Positions 8,759 to 18,743 are shown, numbered from the stretch's first letter. The stretch is DNA of 64,000 bases from Silvimonas iriomotensis (GCF_014645535.1 NZ_BMLX01000001.1:1109169-1173168); one strand, 5' to 3'. Numbers and translations: made by a program. The notes: generated from the letters alone by a model not told the origin.

Positions 8759-10693
8759 TCAGTGTTCACGGACCCATACACACATTTCGCCTTCACCCCG
8801 GTTGGCCCAGGCAAACCAGGGGATGAATATCAGCGACACCGGGGTGGTCTGCGGCGTAGTGTCATAGGCATAAAGCGCGGTGTGCGAAGGTCGGGCGTGC
8901 TTGAGCCCTTTTGCTTGCAAGAGCACCAGTCCCGCCAGGGCCCCTTCACCAGCAAGTTGCCCGAATACGCTATCCGGCGGCAAGCGCAGGTTGTGCAATG
9001 CCGGGCCGTTGTCCGCCTGCTCAAGGCAATACACCAACGGGCCACGCTGCACGGCCACCTTGCCCGCAACGTGCCGCAGTTGTGGGTGCCCGTACACGCG
9101 CCGGACGGCCATGGGTAAATGCAGGCTGATTTCATCGCCAGCCCGCCAGACCCGTCGCAGATGCACGTAACCCTTGATGTGTTCACCGGACAGCTCGTCG
9201 CCATTCACCGTCCAGGTGGCATTGCTGCACCAGTCCGGGATTCGCAGGGCAATGCCGCGCGGAGCATCTGGCGCGGCCTCGATCACGATGCGGATGTTTT
9301 CCTGCTGCGGATAATTGCCGTGCAGGTGCAGACGCAAATCACCCAGGGTAGTCACATTGCCAACGTACAGATTGACCAGGACCACATCGTCACGCCGGGT
9401 GTAGATGTAATGCCCCAACGAGGTTAGCAATCGTGCAATGTTAGGCGGGCAGCAGGCACACCCGAACCATCGCTGGCGCACTGGTTTGACGTGATCATGG
9501 ATGTGGTTGCTGGCGAGGGTCGCCGGATGAACCTCCAGCGGATTGACGTAAAAGTAATGCTTGCCGTCCAGTGCCATGCCGCCCAGAACGGTGTTGTAGA
9601 GCGCTTTCTCCATCACGTCGGCGTAGTGGCTTTCGCCTTCCAGTTCGATCATTCGCCGGGCAAACATCATCAGACCCACCGAGGCACAGCTTTCTGCGTA
9701 GGCCGTATCGTTGGGCAGATCGTAATCCGTGCTGAACGATTCACCGTGGCTTTGCGCGCCGATCCCGCCGGTTATATAAAGTTGCCGCTCCACCATGTTC
9801 TGCCACAGGCGCACGCAAGTCTGGCGTTTTTCTTCGTCACCGCACAGGCGGGCCAGATGCGCGACACCCGCCAGCAAATAAACAAACCGCACAGCATGGC
9901 CAGTGGCGGTGTTTTGCTGCGCCAGCGGCAGATGCGCCTGGCTGTACGCCTTATCCTTGATCATCCAGGCCGGGCCATGCACCGGCCAGAAATAACTGCC
10001 GCCGCGCCGGTCGGACTCGATGTCATAGTAGTGTGGCTGCGCGCCCCGCTGCTCTACAAAGAACCGCGCCAGTTGCAGATAGCGCTGCTCCTGGGTGACT
10101 TCGTACAAGCGCACCAGGGCCAGTTCAATTTCCGGGTGGCCGGGGTAGCCTTGAAGCTGGTCCGGTTCCGGCCCGAACATCTGGTCAATATGGTCGGCCA
10201 GTTTGCAGACGATCTCCAGCAACTGGCGCTTGCCGGTTGCGCCAAACCAGGCGACGCCGGCTTCGATCAGGTGCCCGGCACAATACAGTTCATGGCACTC
10301 CGCCAGATTGCTCCAGCGTTGCTCCGGGGCTTTGACGGTAAACCAGGTGTTCAGGTAACCGTCTGCCTGCTGGGCTGCTGCGATCAGGGCAATGACTTCA
10401 TCGGCTGTTTTTTCCAGCCCCGGGTCTGGCTGCTGCACCAGTGACCAGGCCACCGCCTCAAGCCATTTGGCGACGTCACTGTCCTGAAAAACCATACCGT
10501 AGAACGTGCCCTCTTTTTGCCCGGCAGCAATGCGGAAGTTATCAATGGCATGGCTGGGTTCCGCCTCCGGGATCTGGTCATTAAGGGCGGCCCATTGATA
10601 AGGGATGACCACATCGCGCACCAGTGCCTGGTATTGCCCCAGCAGTGGATCATCAATGACGCAGCCTTGCAGATTCACTTCATGTACTTGCAT
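8759..10693 (-). CDS. Glycoside hydrolase family 127 beta-L-arabinofuranosidase
   Basis: 644 residues of the GH127 (HypBA1/DUF1680) family, which removes beta-L-arabinofuranose from plant hydroxyproline-rich glycoproteins and oligosaccharides. The active-site features are visible: 'TAYAESCASVG' with Glu-x-Cys, and the Cys-Cys pair in 'RWFGCACCPPNIARLL' near residue 400. In characterised members these hold Zn and provide the nucleophilic cysteine. There is no signal peptide, so it should act in the cytoplasm on imported oligosaccharide. The ATG at 10693 has a good AAAGGAACC site; a longer start would run into the transporter gene. It follows the GPH transporter by 19 bases. Confidence 0.9.
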   Translation of the reverse strand: MQVHEVNLQGCVIDDPLLGQYQALVRDVVIPYQWAALNDQIPEAEPSHAIDNFRIAAGQKEGTFYGMVFQDSDVAKWLEAVAWSLVQQPDPGLEKTADEVIALIAAAQQADGYLNTWFTVKAPEQRWSNLAECHELYCAGHLIEAGVAWFGATGKRQLLEIVCKLADHIDQMFGPEPDQLQGYPGHPEIELALVRLYEVTQEQRYLQLARFFVEQRGAQPHYYDIESDRRGGSYFWPVHGPAWMIKDKAYSQAHLPLAQQNTATGHAVRFVYLLAGVAHLARLCGDEEKRQTCVRLWQNMVERQLYITGGIGAQSHGESFSTDYDLPNDTAYAESCASVGLMMFARRMIELEGESHYADVMEKALYNTVLGGMALDGKHYFYVNPLEVHPATLASNHIHDHVKPVRQRWFGCACCPPNIARLLTSLGHYIYTRRDDVVLVNLYVGNVTTLGDLRLHLHGNYPQQENIRIVIEAAPDAPRGIALRIPDWCSNATWTVNGDELSGEHIKGYVHLRRVWRAGDEISLHLPMAVRRVYGHPQLRHVAGKVAVQRGPLVYCLEQADNGPALHNLRLPPDSVFGQLAGEGALAGLVLLQAKGLKHARPSHTALYAYDTTPQTTPVSLIFIPWFAWANRGEGEMCVWVREH

Positions 10694-10712
10694 CGCGCGG
10701 TTCCTTTTCATA

Positions 10713-12113
10713 TCAATGTTTGGCATGCCGGAGCGCCAGATCGCCACTCACGCGCGCCATGGTGGTGTTGTCCAGACGGCACCAGCGCGCGGCAAAGGCC
10801 ACCAGCAAATGAAATGCCGCCGGCAACAGGCTTTCCAGCGCCGAGATGTCGTGCAAAGAGGTGGACGTCTGGTTTTCCAGACCGGGCTGGTAAGCCACCA
10901 GCACCAGAATCAGGCTGACAATACCGGCACTGGCGGCCCACGCCAGCTTGATGAAAAACAGATTGAAGGCAAAATTGAGCCCGGACGAACGCACGCCGTT
11001 TTTCCATTCGCCGTAATCATCCGCAAAGGCCATGATGGAAAAGTGCAATGGCAGGGTAAAACCCAGAATAACGCCATTACCAAAGATGGCGATCAGCCAG
11101 AGATTTTTGTATTGCGGCCCCGTTGGCAGAAACCACATGCCAATTGCCAGTGCTGCCAGCACGATATTGGTCCACGAATAAAGCTTCACCGTATCAATGC
11201 GCCTGGCTACAGGACCAACCACCAGCGAGCCGACAATGGAAGAGAACGTCAACATGGTAAAAAACAGGGATGCGAACCCTTCATCACCTTCCAGTGCATA
11301 GGTAATAAAGTACATATATCCGCCACCCCGCAGATTAAACACATTAATCAGCAGGAATGACAAAATCAGCATCAACAGCAACTGGTCATTTTTGCGTAAT
11401 CCGCGCAAATGGGTTTTCAGATCGAATACACCCATCTGACTCACGGATATACGTTCTTTCACACCCAGAAAACAGGCCAGCACCATCAACATGGCGACCA
11501 CAGCAAGAATGGCCACACCCGTCTGGTAACCCTTGGCCAGATTTCCCCCACCAGTCAATGAAACCAGCCAGGGCAGGCCCACAGAGACCATGAAACCCGC
11601 CAGGCCACACAAGATGAAACGCCAGGACTGGCAAGCAATGACATCCTCGCGCTGACGGGTCATGGTATTGATCAGCGCGCAATACGGCACATTGATGGCG
11701 GTATAGGCCAGCGACAGCAGAAAATACGTGCCAAACGCCCACATGATCTTCATGTTCATGCTGACGTCCGGCACGGTAAAGGTCAGGACCGCGCATAACG
11801 CAATCGGCACCGCTCCCCATAATTGCCAGGGTCTGAAGCGCCCCCAGCGACTCTGCGTGCGGTCTACCAGAATGCCCATCAATGGATCAGAAATGGCATC
11901 AAAAATCCGCAGTGCGACAAAAATGATCCCGACCAGTGCAGGGGTAATCCCGAAAATATCCGTATAGAAAAAGGTGAGAAAATTCATGATCAGGCAGGTA
12001 ATAATGGTGCCGCCGGCATCCCCCAGGCCATATCCCACTTTTTCGGACAACGAAAGCTTGTCTTTGCCTTGCTGCGCGATGAATTTCGAATTTCCTGCCA
12101 CCGGATTATTCAT
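10713..12113 (-). CDS. GPH-family (glycoside-pentoside-hexuronide) cation symporter
   Basis: 466 residues with about 12 hydrophobic segments. The N-terminus '[19 protein letters not shown]' and the cytoplasmic loop '[21 protein letters not shown]' are hallmarks of the GPH family (MelB, XynP, YicJ type). It should import a glycoside with H+ or Na+ across the inner membrane. Its downstream partner is the GH127 arabinofuranosidase, so the likely substrate is an L-arabinofuranose-containing disaccharide or small glycoside (inference). No regulator gene is adjacent. Confidence 0.9.
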   Translation of the reverse strand: MNNPVAGNSKFIAQQGKDKLSLSEKVGYGLGDAGGTIITCLIMNFLTFFYTDIFGITPALVGIIFVALRIFDAISDPLMGILVDRTQSRWGRFRPWQLWGAVPIALCAVLTFTVPDVSMNMKIMWAFGTYFLLSLAYTAINVPYCALINTMTRQREDVIACQSWRFILCGLAGFMVSVGLPWLVSLTGGGNLAKGYQTGVAILAVVAMLMVLACFLGVKERISVSQMGVFDLKTHLRGLRKNDQLLLMLILSFLLINVFNLRGGGYMYFITYALEGDEGFASLFFTMLTFSSIVGSLVVGPVARRIDTVKLYSWTNIVLAALAIGMWFLPTGPQYKNLWLIAIFGNGVILGFTLPLHFSIMAFADDYGEWKNGVRSSGLNFAFNLFFIKLAWAASAGIVSLILVLVAYQPGLENQTSTSLHDISALESLLPAAFHLLVAFAARWCRLDNTTMARVSGDLALRHAKH

Positions 12114-12392
12114 GCTTTATATCCTGCAAAATCCGTCTGTTCGAAAAATCCGGATTGCATTTTTATCTTTTCATGAAAAAAACGAGTCCGGCCACCTTAT
12201 GCTAAGGCCCGGCACACCATGGATAAATTTAAATTCCAGCTTTTTCCATTCACAATATGGCTACGTATTGCCATGTATTTTTTATATGGAATATATCAAT
12301 AAGGAAAACCCTAAATATAAAAACAAATGCGCTGAAATCACGGAAAAAGACAATCACATTTAAAAGAGACCGGCGCCAGATTCAGTGCACAT
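12114..12392. other. AT-rich intergenic promoter region of the GPH-GH127 operon
   Basis: About 280 bases without a credible gene, markedly AT-richer than the surroundings. It must hold the promoter for the leftward transporter operon. I could not pick a convincing operator or -35/-10 pair, and the few reading frames in it are short and unlike known proteins. Confidence 0.5.
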
Positions 12393-12420
12393 TAAAAAAC
12401 CCGGTCAACAGACCGGGTTT
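12393..12420 (-). terminator. Rho-independent terminator of the spoVR transcript
   Basis: A stem of AACCCGGTC and GACCGGGTT is followed on the minus strand by a run of six T residues. It lies 24 bases past the spoVR stop and closes the prkA-yeaH-spoVR unit. Confidence 0.85.
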
Positions 12421-12443
12421 CAGACGGGATTGCGGCAAAGACT

Positions 12444-14012
12444 TCAGAACGGGCTACCGCGTTTTTCCAGTTTGCAGTCATACGCCAGGATCACCTGCCC
12501 GTCTTCATCCACGCTTTCGAGCTTGACGGAGAACCCCCATAGCCGCGCAATGTGTTTCAGGACTTCATGCACGCTGTTGGCCAGCGGGCGGCGCTGGTAC
12601 TGGTAGTGGCGCAGGGTGAGCGAGCGATCGCCCCGGGTGTTGACGTCGTACACCTGGATATTGGGCTCGCGGTAGGCCAGATTGTATTGCGATGCCAGTT
12701 GCGTGCGGATTTCGGCGTAGCCGGCATCGTCATGAATGGCCGCGACTTTGAGCGTGGCGTTTTCGTCGTCATCCAGAATGCTGAAAAAGCGGAAATCGCG
12801 GATCAGCTTGGGCGAGAGGTACTGCGCCACAAAGCTCTCGTCCTTGAAGTTGCGCATGGCAAAGTCCAGCGTTTTGCGCCAGTCACTGCCCGCCATGTCC
12901 GGGAACCAGCGCTTGTCTTCTTCCGTCGGGTTCTGGCAGATGCGCTGGATATCGCGGTACATGGCAAAGCCCAGCGCGTAGGGGTTGATGCCGTTGAAGT
13001 ACGGGCTGTCCACGCCCGGCTGCATCACCACATTGGTGTGGCTGTGCAGGAACTCGAACATGGCCGAATCGGTGATCAGCCCTTCTTCATACAGCTGGTT
13101 CATCAGTGTGTAGTGCCAGAACGTGGCCCAGCCTTCGTTCATGACCTGGGTCTGGCGTTGCGGGTAGAAATACTGCGCAATCTTGCGGATGATGCGCACA
13201 ATTTCGCGCTGCCATGGCTCCAGCAACGGGGCGAATTTCTCGATGAAATACAAGAGGTTCTCTTGCGGTTCCTCTGGAAACCGTCGTGGCGCGACCGTTT
13301 GTTCTTCCTCAAACCGGCGCGGCAAGGTGCGCCAGATTTCGTTGACTTGCGATTGCTGGTATTGCTCGCGTTCGGCCTGCCGCGCCAGTTCTTTTTCCAG
13401 CGAGAGCTTTTGCGGGCGCTTGTAGCGGTCCACACCGTAGTTCATCAGCGCGTGGCAAGAATCCAGCAACTCCTCGACCTTCTCTTCGCCATGTCGCGCT
13501 TCGCACTCGGCAATGTAGCGCTTGGCAAACACCAGGTAGTCGATGATGGCGTCGGCTTCGGTCCAGGTACGGAACAGATAGTTGCCTTTGAAGAACGAGT
13601 TATGACCAAAACTGGCATGCGCGATCACCAGCGCCTGCATGGTCATGGTGTTCTCTTCCATCAAGTAGGCAATGCAGGGATTGGAGTTGATGACGATTTC
13701 ATACGCCAGCCCCATCATGCCGCGCTGATAATGCTTGTGCGTGGAGAGAAACTGCTTGCCGAAGCTCCAGTGGTTGTACATTACCGGCATGCCGACCGAC
13801 GCATACGCGTCCATCATCTGCTCGGCAGAAATGATTTCCAGCTGGTTGGGGTAGGTATCAAGACCAAAGTCTTTGGCAATGCGCGATATCTCGCGGTAAT
13901 AGGTTTCGATCAGCTCGAATGTCCATTCCGAGCCAAGTGACAACGGCTTGCGGCGCGGCGGCTTGTGTTCTGGCTCATCGGCTTTGTTCTTGCGGGTGCG
14001 GGTGGTGGTCAT
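12444..14012 (-). CDS. ycgB: SpoVR family protein (YcgB-like)
   Basis: 522 residues of the SpoVR/YcgB family. Recognisable landmarks are 'WTFELIETYYREISRIAKDFGLD', 'NHWSFGKQF', 'NSNPCIAYLMEENTM', 'HASFGHNSFFKGNYLF', 'NEGWATFWHYTLMN' and 'NPYALGFAMYRDI'. Histidine and glutamate residues in the central motifs resemble a metal-dependent hydrolase arrangement, but the biochemical role is not established. In E. coli the orthologue belongs to the RpoS/stationary-phase group together with yeaGH. The ATG at 14012 has AGGA nine bases upstream; the TTG at 14021 has none. It is the last gene of the prkA-yeaH-spoVR operon. Confidence 0.93.
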   Translation of the reverse strand: MTTTRTRKNKADEPEHKPPRRKPLSLGSEWTFELIETYYREISRIAKDFGLDTYPNQLEIISAEQMMDAYASVGMPVMYNHWSFGKQFLSTHKHYQRGMMGLAYEIVINSNPCIAYLMEENTMTMQALVIAHASFGHNSFFKGNYLFRTWTEADAIIDYLVFAKRYIAECEARHGEEKVEELLDSCHALMNYGVDRYKRPQKLSLEKELARQAEREQYQQSQVNEIWRTLPRRFEEEQTVAPRRFPEEPQENLLYFIEKFAPLLEPWQREIVRIIRKIAQYFYPQRQTQVMNEGWATFWHYTLMNQLYEEGLITDSAMFEFLHSHTNVVMQPGVDSPYFNGINPYALGFAMYRDIQRICQNPTEEDKRWFPDMAGSDWRKTLDFAMRNFKDESFVAQYLSPKLIRDFRFFSILDDDENATLKVAAIHDDAGYAEIRTQLASQYNLAYREPNIQVYDVNTRGDRSLTLRHYQYQRRPLANSVHEVLKHIARLWGFSVKLESVDEDGQVILAYDCKLEKRGSPF

Positions 14013-14041
14013 GGCGCTCAATCCTGCGGCGCGGCGCCTTT

Positions 14042-15319
14042 TCAGGCGACCGCTTTTTCCGGATGCTTGCGAAAGAGATCTCTGAACACAGGCCAGATCT
14101 CCGACGCATCCCTGATGCGACGCATGGCAAATTCCTTGTGCGTCTGGGCTACCATTTCATATTCGTACCAGAGGTTTTGCGGTTCCCCTTCGGTGATTTC
14201 GACGTAGGCGTAGTACTGCAACAACGGCAACAGGTTGTTTTCCAGAATCTCGCGGCACTGCGGGGAGTCTGAATCCCAGTTGTCGCCGTCCGACGCCTGG
14301 GCGACGTAGATATTCCAGTCCGACGATGGATAGCGTGCCTCGATGATCTGGCGCGTCAGCTTGAGCGCGCTGGACACCACGGTGCCGCCGGTATCGCGGG
14401 CATGGAAGAACTCGTCCTCGTTCACTTCATACGCCTGCGTGTGATGGCGGATGAACACCACTTCGATCTTGTCGTAAATACGGGTCAGGAACAGATACAA
14501 GAGGATGAAAAACCGCTTGGCGATATCCTTTTTGTTCTCGTCCATCGAGCCCGAGACATCCATCACGCAAAACATCACCGCCTGGGTGGTCGGCAACGGA
14601 ATTTTGGTGCGGTTGGAATACTTCAGATCAAACGGATCAATAAAAGGGATATTGGCCACACGTGTTTTCAGCGCGTGAATCTGCGCCATCACCGCTTTGA
14701 CCAGCGGATCATGCTCGCTGCGGGTTTCCAGTAGTTTGTCCAGGTCTTCCTGGGCCTCGTTGAGTTCGCGCATGGGCTCGGCCGAGAGCGCAATGCGGCG
14801 GCCCAGCGCGCTGCGCAAACTGCGCACCACATGGATGTTGGTCGGCGTGCCGTCGCTGGTAAACCCGGCGCGGATGGATTTGAAAGTGATGGTTTGCTGC
14901 AGCTGCCGCTTGATGAGGTTGGGCAGTTCCAGATCGTCAAAAAAGAAGTTCAGGAATTCCTCGCGGGAGAGGTCAAAGACAAAGTCATCCTCACCGCCGC
15001 CGCCCTGACCCGAGCCGCCGCTACCACCGCCACCGCCACCTTGTTCCGGACGATCAATCTCGTCACCGCGCAGGTATTCCTTGTTGCCCGGAAACACGCG
15101 CTCCCACACGCCGCCGTGGGCATGACCCAGGGTCGGTTCGTTGATATCGCGCACCGGAATCGAAACCTTCTCTCCCCGTTCAATATCGGTAATCGAGCGA
15201 TCCTTGACCGAGCGCGCCACCGCCTCGCGAATCTGGCTCTTGAAACGCTTGAGAAAACGCTCTCTGTTGACTGCGGATTTGTTCTTGCCGTTCAAACGCC
15301 GGTCTATCAGATGGTGCAT
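14042..15319 (-). CDS. yeaH: YeaH/YhbH family protein (DUF444, VWA-like)
   Basis: 425 residues. The N-terminus 'IDRRLNGKNKSAVNRERFLKR' is the DUF444 signature. Near residue 110 there is a very glycine-rich segment (GGGGGGSGGSGQGGGG), probably a flexible linker. The C-terminal half has a von Willebrand A-like MIDAS motif, 'CVMDVSGSMDENKKD', suggesting divalent-metal-dependent protein contacts. YeaH is the conserved partner of the PrkA/YeaG kinase. The gene lies between prkA and spoVR with short gaps (76 and 29 bases), all on the minus strand. Confidence 0.93.
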   Translation of the reverse strand: MHHLIDRRLNGKNKSAVNRERFLKRFKSQIREAVARSVKDRSITDIERGEKVSIPVRDINEPTLGHAHGGVWERVFPGNKEYLRGDEIDRPEQGGGGGGSGGSGQGGGGEDDFVFDLSREEFLNFFFDDLELPNLIKRQLQQTITFKSIRAGFTSDGTPTNIHVVRSLRSALGRRIALSAEPMRELNEAQEDLDKLLETRSEHDPLVKAVMAQIHALKTRVANIPFIDPFDLKYSNRTKIPLPTTQAVMFCVMDVSGSMDENKKDIAKRFFILLYLFLTRIYDKIEVVFIRHHTQAYEVNEDEFFHARDTGGTVVSSALKLTRQIIEARYPSSDWNIYVAQASDGDNWDSDSPQCREILENNLLPLLQYYAYVEITEGEPQNLWYEYEMVAQTHKEFAMRRIRDASEIWPVFRDLFRKHPEKAVA

Positions 15320-15395
15320 ATAAGTCCCCCGAGCGGGTTGTACGACCGGGCCGCCGTGGCGTCTGCACTACGCCACGGCGGCCCACCCACCACGT

Positions 15396-17318
15396 CTAAG
15401 ATGACTTTCTGACGCGCAGGTACCACTCGCACAAGAGCCGAACCTGCTTGGGCGTATAGCCCTTGGTCACCATGCGGTTCACAAAGTCCTCGTGCTTTTT
15501 CTGATCCTCTGCGCTGGCCTTGGCATTGAAAGAGATCACCGGCAACAACTCTTCGGTGTTGGAGAACATCTTCTTCTCGATCACCGTGCGCAGCTTCTCG
15601 TAACTGGTCCAGGCCGGGTTCTTGCCGTTGTTGCTGGCGCGCGCCCGCAGCACAAAGTTGACGATCTCGTTGCGGAAGTCCTTCGGGTTGGATATCCCCG
15701 CCGGTTTCTCGATCTTCTCCAGTTCGTTGTTGAGCGAATTGCGGTCAAAGCTCTCGCCGGTATCCGGGTCGCGGTATTCCTGATCCTGAATCCAGTAGTC
15801 GGCAAAGGTCACGTAGCGATCAAAAATGTTCTGGCCGTATTCCGAATAGCTTTCCAGGTATGCGGTCTGGATTTCCTTGCCGATGAACTCGACATACTTG
15901 GGCGCCAGATATTCTTTGATGTACGCGATGTAATGTTGTTCCTGCTCCTGCGGGAACTGCTCGCGTTCAACCTGCTGCTCCAGCACATACAACAGGTGCA
16001 CCGGATTGGCCGCCACTTCCTGGTGATCAAAGTTGAACACGCGCGAGAGAATCTTGAAGGCAAAGCGCGTCGAGAGCCCGTTCATGCCCTCGTCCACCCC
16101 GGCGAAGTCACGGTACTCCTGCATGGATTTGGCTTTGGGGTCGACGTCCTTGAGGTTCTCGCCGTCGTACACCAGCATCTTGGAGAACAAACTGGAGTTT
16201 TCCGGCTCTTTCAGACGCGAGAGCACGGCAAACTGCGCCATCATCTTGAGCGTGCCCGGTGCGCATGGCGCGGCCGAGAGCGAAGAGTTGCGCAACAGCT
16301 TGTCGTAGATGCGTGTTTCCTCAGACACGCGCAGGCAGTACGGCACCTTGACGATGTAAATCCGGTCAAGGAAGGCCTCGTTGTTCTTGTTGTTGCGGAA
16401 CTGTTTCCATTCGCTCTCGTTGGAGTGCGCCAGGATAATCCCTTCAAACGGGATCGCGCCAAAACCTTCCGTCCCCTTGAAATTGCCTTCCTGGGTGGCC
16501 GTCAGCAACGGGTGCAGCACCTTGATCGGCGCCTTGAACATTTCCACAAACTCAAGCAGGCCCTGGTTCGCCAGGCACAAGCCGCCAGAGTAGCTATATG
16601 CGTCCGGGTCATCCTGCGCGTATTTTTCCAGCTTGCGGATATCCACCTTGCCCACCAGCGACGAGATATCCTGGTTGTTCTCGTCACCCGGCTCAGTCTT
16701 GGCGATACCGATCTGCCGCAGCACCGATGGATAGCGTTTGACCACGCGAAACTGGTTGATGTCGCCGTTGTACTCATGCAGCCGCTTGACCGCCCACGGG
16801 CTGGGAATCGTCTTCAGATAGCGTTCCGGAATCCCGTACTGCTCTCTGAGAATTTCGCCATCCTCTTCGGCGTTGAACAAGCCCAGCGGGGACTCGTTCA
16901 CCGGCGAGCCCTTGATGCAATAGAACGGTACGCGCTCCATCAGTTCTTTGAGTTTTTCAGCAATGGACGACTTGCCGCCACCCACCGGCCCCAGCAGATA
17001 AAGAATCTGTTTCTTCTCTTCCAGCCCTTGCGCCGCATGCCGGAAATAAGCCACCACCTGTTCGATGACTTCTTCCATGCCGTAAAACTCGCGGAACGCC
17101 GGGTAAAGCCGCATGACCTTGTTCTGGAAAATGCGTGACATGCGCGAGTCCAGACGGGTATCCACCATCTCGGGCTCGCCAATCGCCATCAGCATGCGCT
17201 CAGGCGCGGTGGCGTATACCGACGGGTCTTGCCGGCACAGCTCCAGGTATTCCTTCAGGGTGAGTTCTTCTTCGCGGGTGCGCTCGTATCGCGAGGCATA
17301 GTGATTGAACACGTCCAT
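15396..17318 (-). CDS. yeaG: PrkA-type serine protein kinase (YeaG)
   Basis: 640 residues, matching the roughly 640-residue YeaG/PrkA family. It carries an N-terminal AAA-like domain with Walker A 'LLGPVGGGKSSIAEKL' near residue 105 and a C-terminal PrkA kinase-like region. The first residues 'MDVFNHYASRYERTREEELTLKEYL' fit the family, which fixes the start at 17318, where GGAG stands eight bases upstream. In E. coli YeaG/YeaH respond to starvation stress (nitrogen limitation, RpoS). It heads the prkA-yeaH-spoVR operon. Whether the kinase acts mainly as a kinase or as an AAA protease, as debated for Bacillus PrkA, cannot be decided here. Confidence 0.94.
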   Translation of the reverse strand: MDVFNHYASRYERTREEELTLKEYLELCRQDPSVYATAPERMLMAIGEPEMVDTRLDSRMSRIFQNKVMRLYPAFREFYGMEEVIEQVVAYFRHAAQGLEEKKQILYLLGPVGGGKSSIAEKLKELMERVPFYCIKGSPVNESPLGLFNAEEDGEILREQYGIPERYLKTIPSPWAVKRLHEYNGDINQFRVVKRYPSVLRQIGIAKTEPGDENNQDISSLVGKVDIRKLEKYAQDDPDAYSYSGGLCLANQGLLEFVEMFKAPIKVLHPLLTATQEGNFKGTEGFGAIPFEGIILAHSNESEWKQFRNNKNNEAFLDRIYIVKVPYCLRVSEETRIYDKLLRNSSLSAAPCAPGTLKMMAQFAVLSRLKEPENSSLFSKMLVYDGENLKDVDPKAKSMQEYRDFAGVDEGMNGLSTRFAFKILSRVFNFDHQEVAANPVHLLYVLEQQVEREQFPQEQEQHYIAYIKEYLAPKYVEFIGKEIQTAYLESYSEYGQNIFDRYVTFADYWIQDQEYRDPDTGESFDRNSLNNELEKIEKPAGISNPKDFRNEIVNFVLRARASNNGKNPAWTSYEKLRTVIEKKMFSNTEELLPVISFNAKASAEDQKKHEDFVNRMVTKGYTPKQVRLLCEWYLRVRKSS

Positions 17319-17774
17319 GACGCATCTCCAGCTTTGTTGGATGGGATACGGCTGCCACGCGTCGCCAGGTGGGGTTTGAGTGAGGAAATTCAAAACAGCA
17401 AGGGGCGGCGCTGGACAACGGGAAGGCATCGCGCCCTCTCGCTTACTGTTATAGACGAGCCCGTTCCGGCGTGACGGCGGTTTCTTGATATGAACGTTAT
17501 CTGAATTACCAAACTGATGATCCAGTTTGGTGACCAATGGCGGAACTGCTTGATCTGACAGGAAAATACCAACGCGTGCCCTGTTACATGCGCTTGCAAA
17601 AAATTTTTTGCGGTCCGCAGTGGGCCAAATGCAACAGTCGCACCGACGCCCGGGTGCAGCCCTGCTGCAGTGCCGCAGCCCAGGCTCACCCGCCGCAGAT
17701 GAGGGACAAAACGATCAGATAGATCAGATAGATCAGATACAAAGGAGAGGAAAACCAGAAACCCGGCGCGCGCA
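17319..17774. other. 456-base intergenic region upstream of prkA
   Basis: This gap contains the promoter for the leftward prkA operon and the 3' flank of the diguanylate cyclase gene. I found no convincing sigma-54 -24/-12 pair. A 9-bp tandem repeat lies at 17713-17739. No gene is supported here. Confidence 0.5.
17713..17739. repeat. Three perfect tandem copies of a 9-bp unit
   Basis: The unit GATCAGATA occurs three times without interruption in the prkA-to-cyclase gap. Its position, just past the 3' end of the cyclase gene and far upstream of prkA, gives no clear function. It could vary in copy number by slippage. Confidence 0.75.
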
Positions 17775-18743
17775 TTAGCCCGCGCCCAGTTCCTTGTCGA
17801 CCATTTGCGCGCTGTAGAACGTCACCCGATTGCGGCCGGCGCGCTTGGAGGCATACAGCGCCAGATCGGCCTGCGTCTTCACCCGCTCGACCTTGGGTGC
17901 GCCCACTTCGTAAGTCGCCACGCCCAGGCTGCCGGTCACGTTGATCGGTACTTCGTTGTACAGAATCGGCGTGGCCGCAATGGCTTTGCGGATACGTTCG
18001 GCGGCGGCCACCGCACCTTCGCGACCGGTTTGCGGCAGCATCAGCAAAAACTCTTCGCCCCCATAGCGCCCGAACACGTCGGTATCACGCAGCACGTCGC
18101 GCACCCGCGCGACCACCTCGCACAACACCTCGTCACCACCCAGGTGACCATGGGTATCGTTGATCTGTTTGAAGTGGTCCAGATCAAGCAGGATGACGCT
18201 GAAGGTCTCGGCCTGGTAACGTTCGACCCTGCCGATTTCTTCGAGCAGGCGCGCTTCGGTAAAGCGGCGGTTGTACACGCCGGTGAGACCATCGCGGCTG
18301 GAGCTTTCTTCCAGCTTGGCCATGGCCTGTTTGAGCATGCTCTGGTAGACCGCCACATCGGTCACGTCATTGACGGTCACCGCAACTGCGCTGATTTCGC
18401 CATCGGCCTCACGCACGGGCATGAAGGTGCAGTTTTGCTGCATGAAATCAATGCCACCCGTGATTGGACGGTTGTGGCGGAACGGGAACAGCCAGGGGCG
18501 CTGCTCCCAGGAAGTAAACGCAAAATTGTGCAGCATGAACACGCTGTCGACTTTTTTGCTCAGCCACTTTTGCGGCAAATCGGGGAACAACTCGAACAGA
18601 TTGCGGCCGATGGCCTGATCCGCGCTGATGCCGCTGTGGTCCGCCATAAAGCGGTTCCACAGCAACAGGTTGTATTCCCGATCGAGTGCAAAGATACCTA
18701 CGCCGATCTCACTGACGATGAAATTGCGCAATGTCTCCAGCAT
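17775..18743 (-). CDS. Diguanylate cyclase with PAS sensor domain
   Basis: 322 residues. A PAS domain spans roughly 8-130 ('FALDREYNLLLWNRFMADHSG'), followed by a short coiled segment and a GGDEF domain from about 140. The active site is GGEEF at 228-232, and an inhibitory I-site RDTD lies at 219-222, exactly five residues upstream. The protein should therefore make cyclic di-GMP and be product-inhibited. There are no transmembrane segments, so it is a cytoplasmic sensor. Its ATG overlaps the stop of the CheC-like gene (ATGA), making it the last gene of a receiver-CheC-cyclase operon. Confidence 0.92.
   Translation of the reverse strand: MLETLRNFIVSEIGVGIFALDREYNLLLWNRFMADHSGISADQAIGRNLFELFPDLPQKWLSKKVDSVFMLHNFAFTSWEQRPWLFPFRHNRPITGGIDFMQQNCTFMPVREADGEISAVAVTVNDVTDVAVYQSMLKQAMAKLEESSSRDGLTGVYNRRFTEARLLEEIGRVERYQAETFSVILLDLDHFKQINDTHGHLGGDEVLCEVVARVRDVLRDTDVFGRYGGEEFLLMLPQTGREGAVAAAERIRKAIAATPILYNEVPINVTGSLGVATYEVGAPKVERVKTQADLALYASKRAGRNRVTFYSAQMVDKELGAG

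Noticed and set aside
12552-13940. Antisense frame of 462 codons inside spoVR
   Set aside because: Mirror frame of a well-supported SpoVR gene.
15492-17138. Antisense frame of 548 codons inside prkA
   Set aside because: The minus-strand PrkA protein is full length and well supported; the mirror frame has no ribosome site or family.
17319-17774. Sigma-54 promoter upstream of prkA
   Set aside because: A GGCACGCGTTGGT-like string on the minus strand lacks the GC at the required ten-base spacing.
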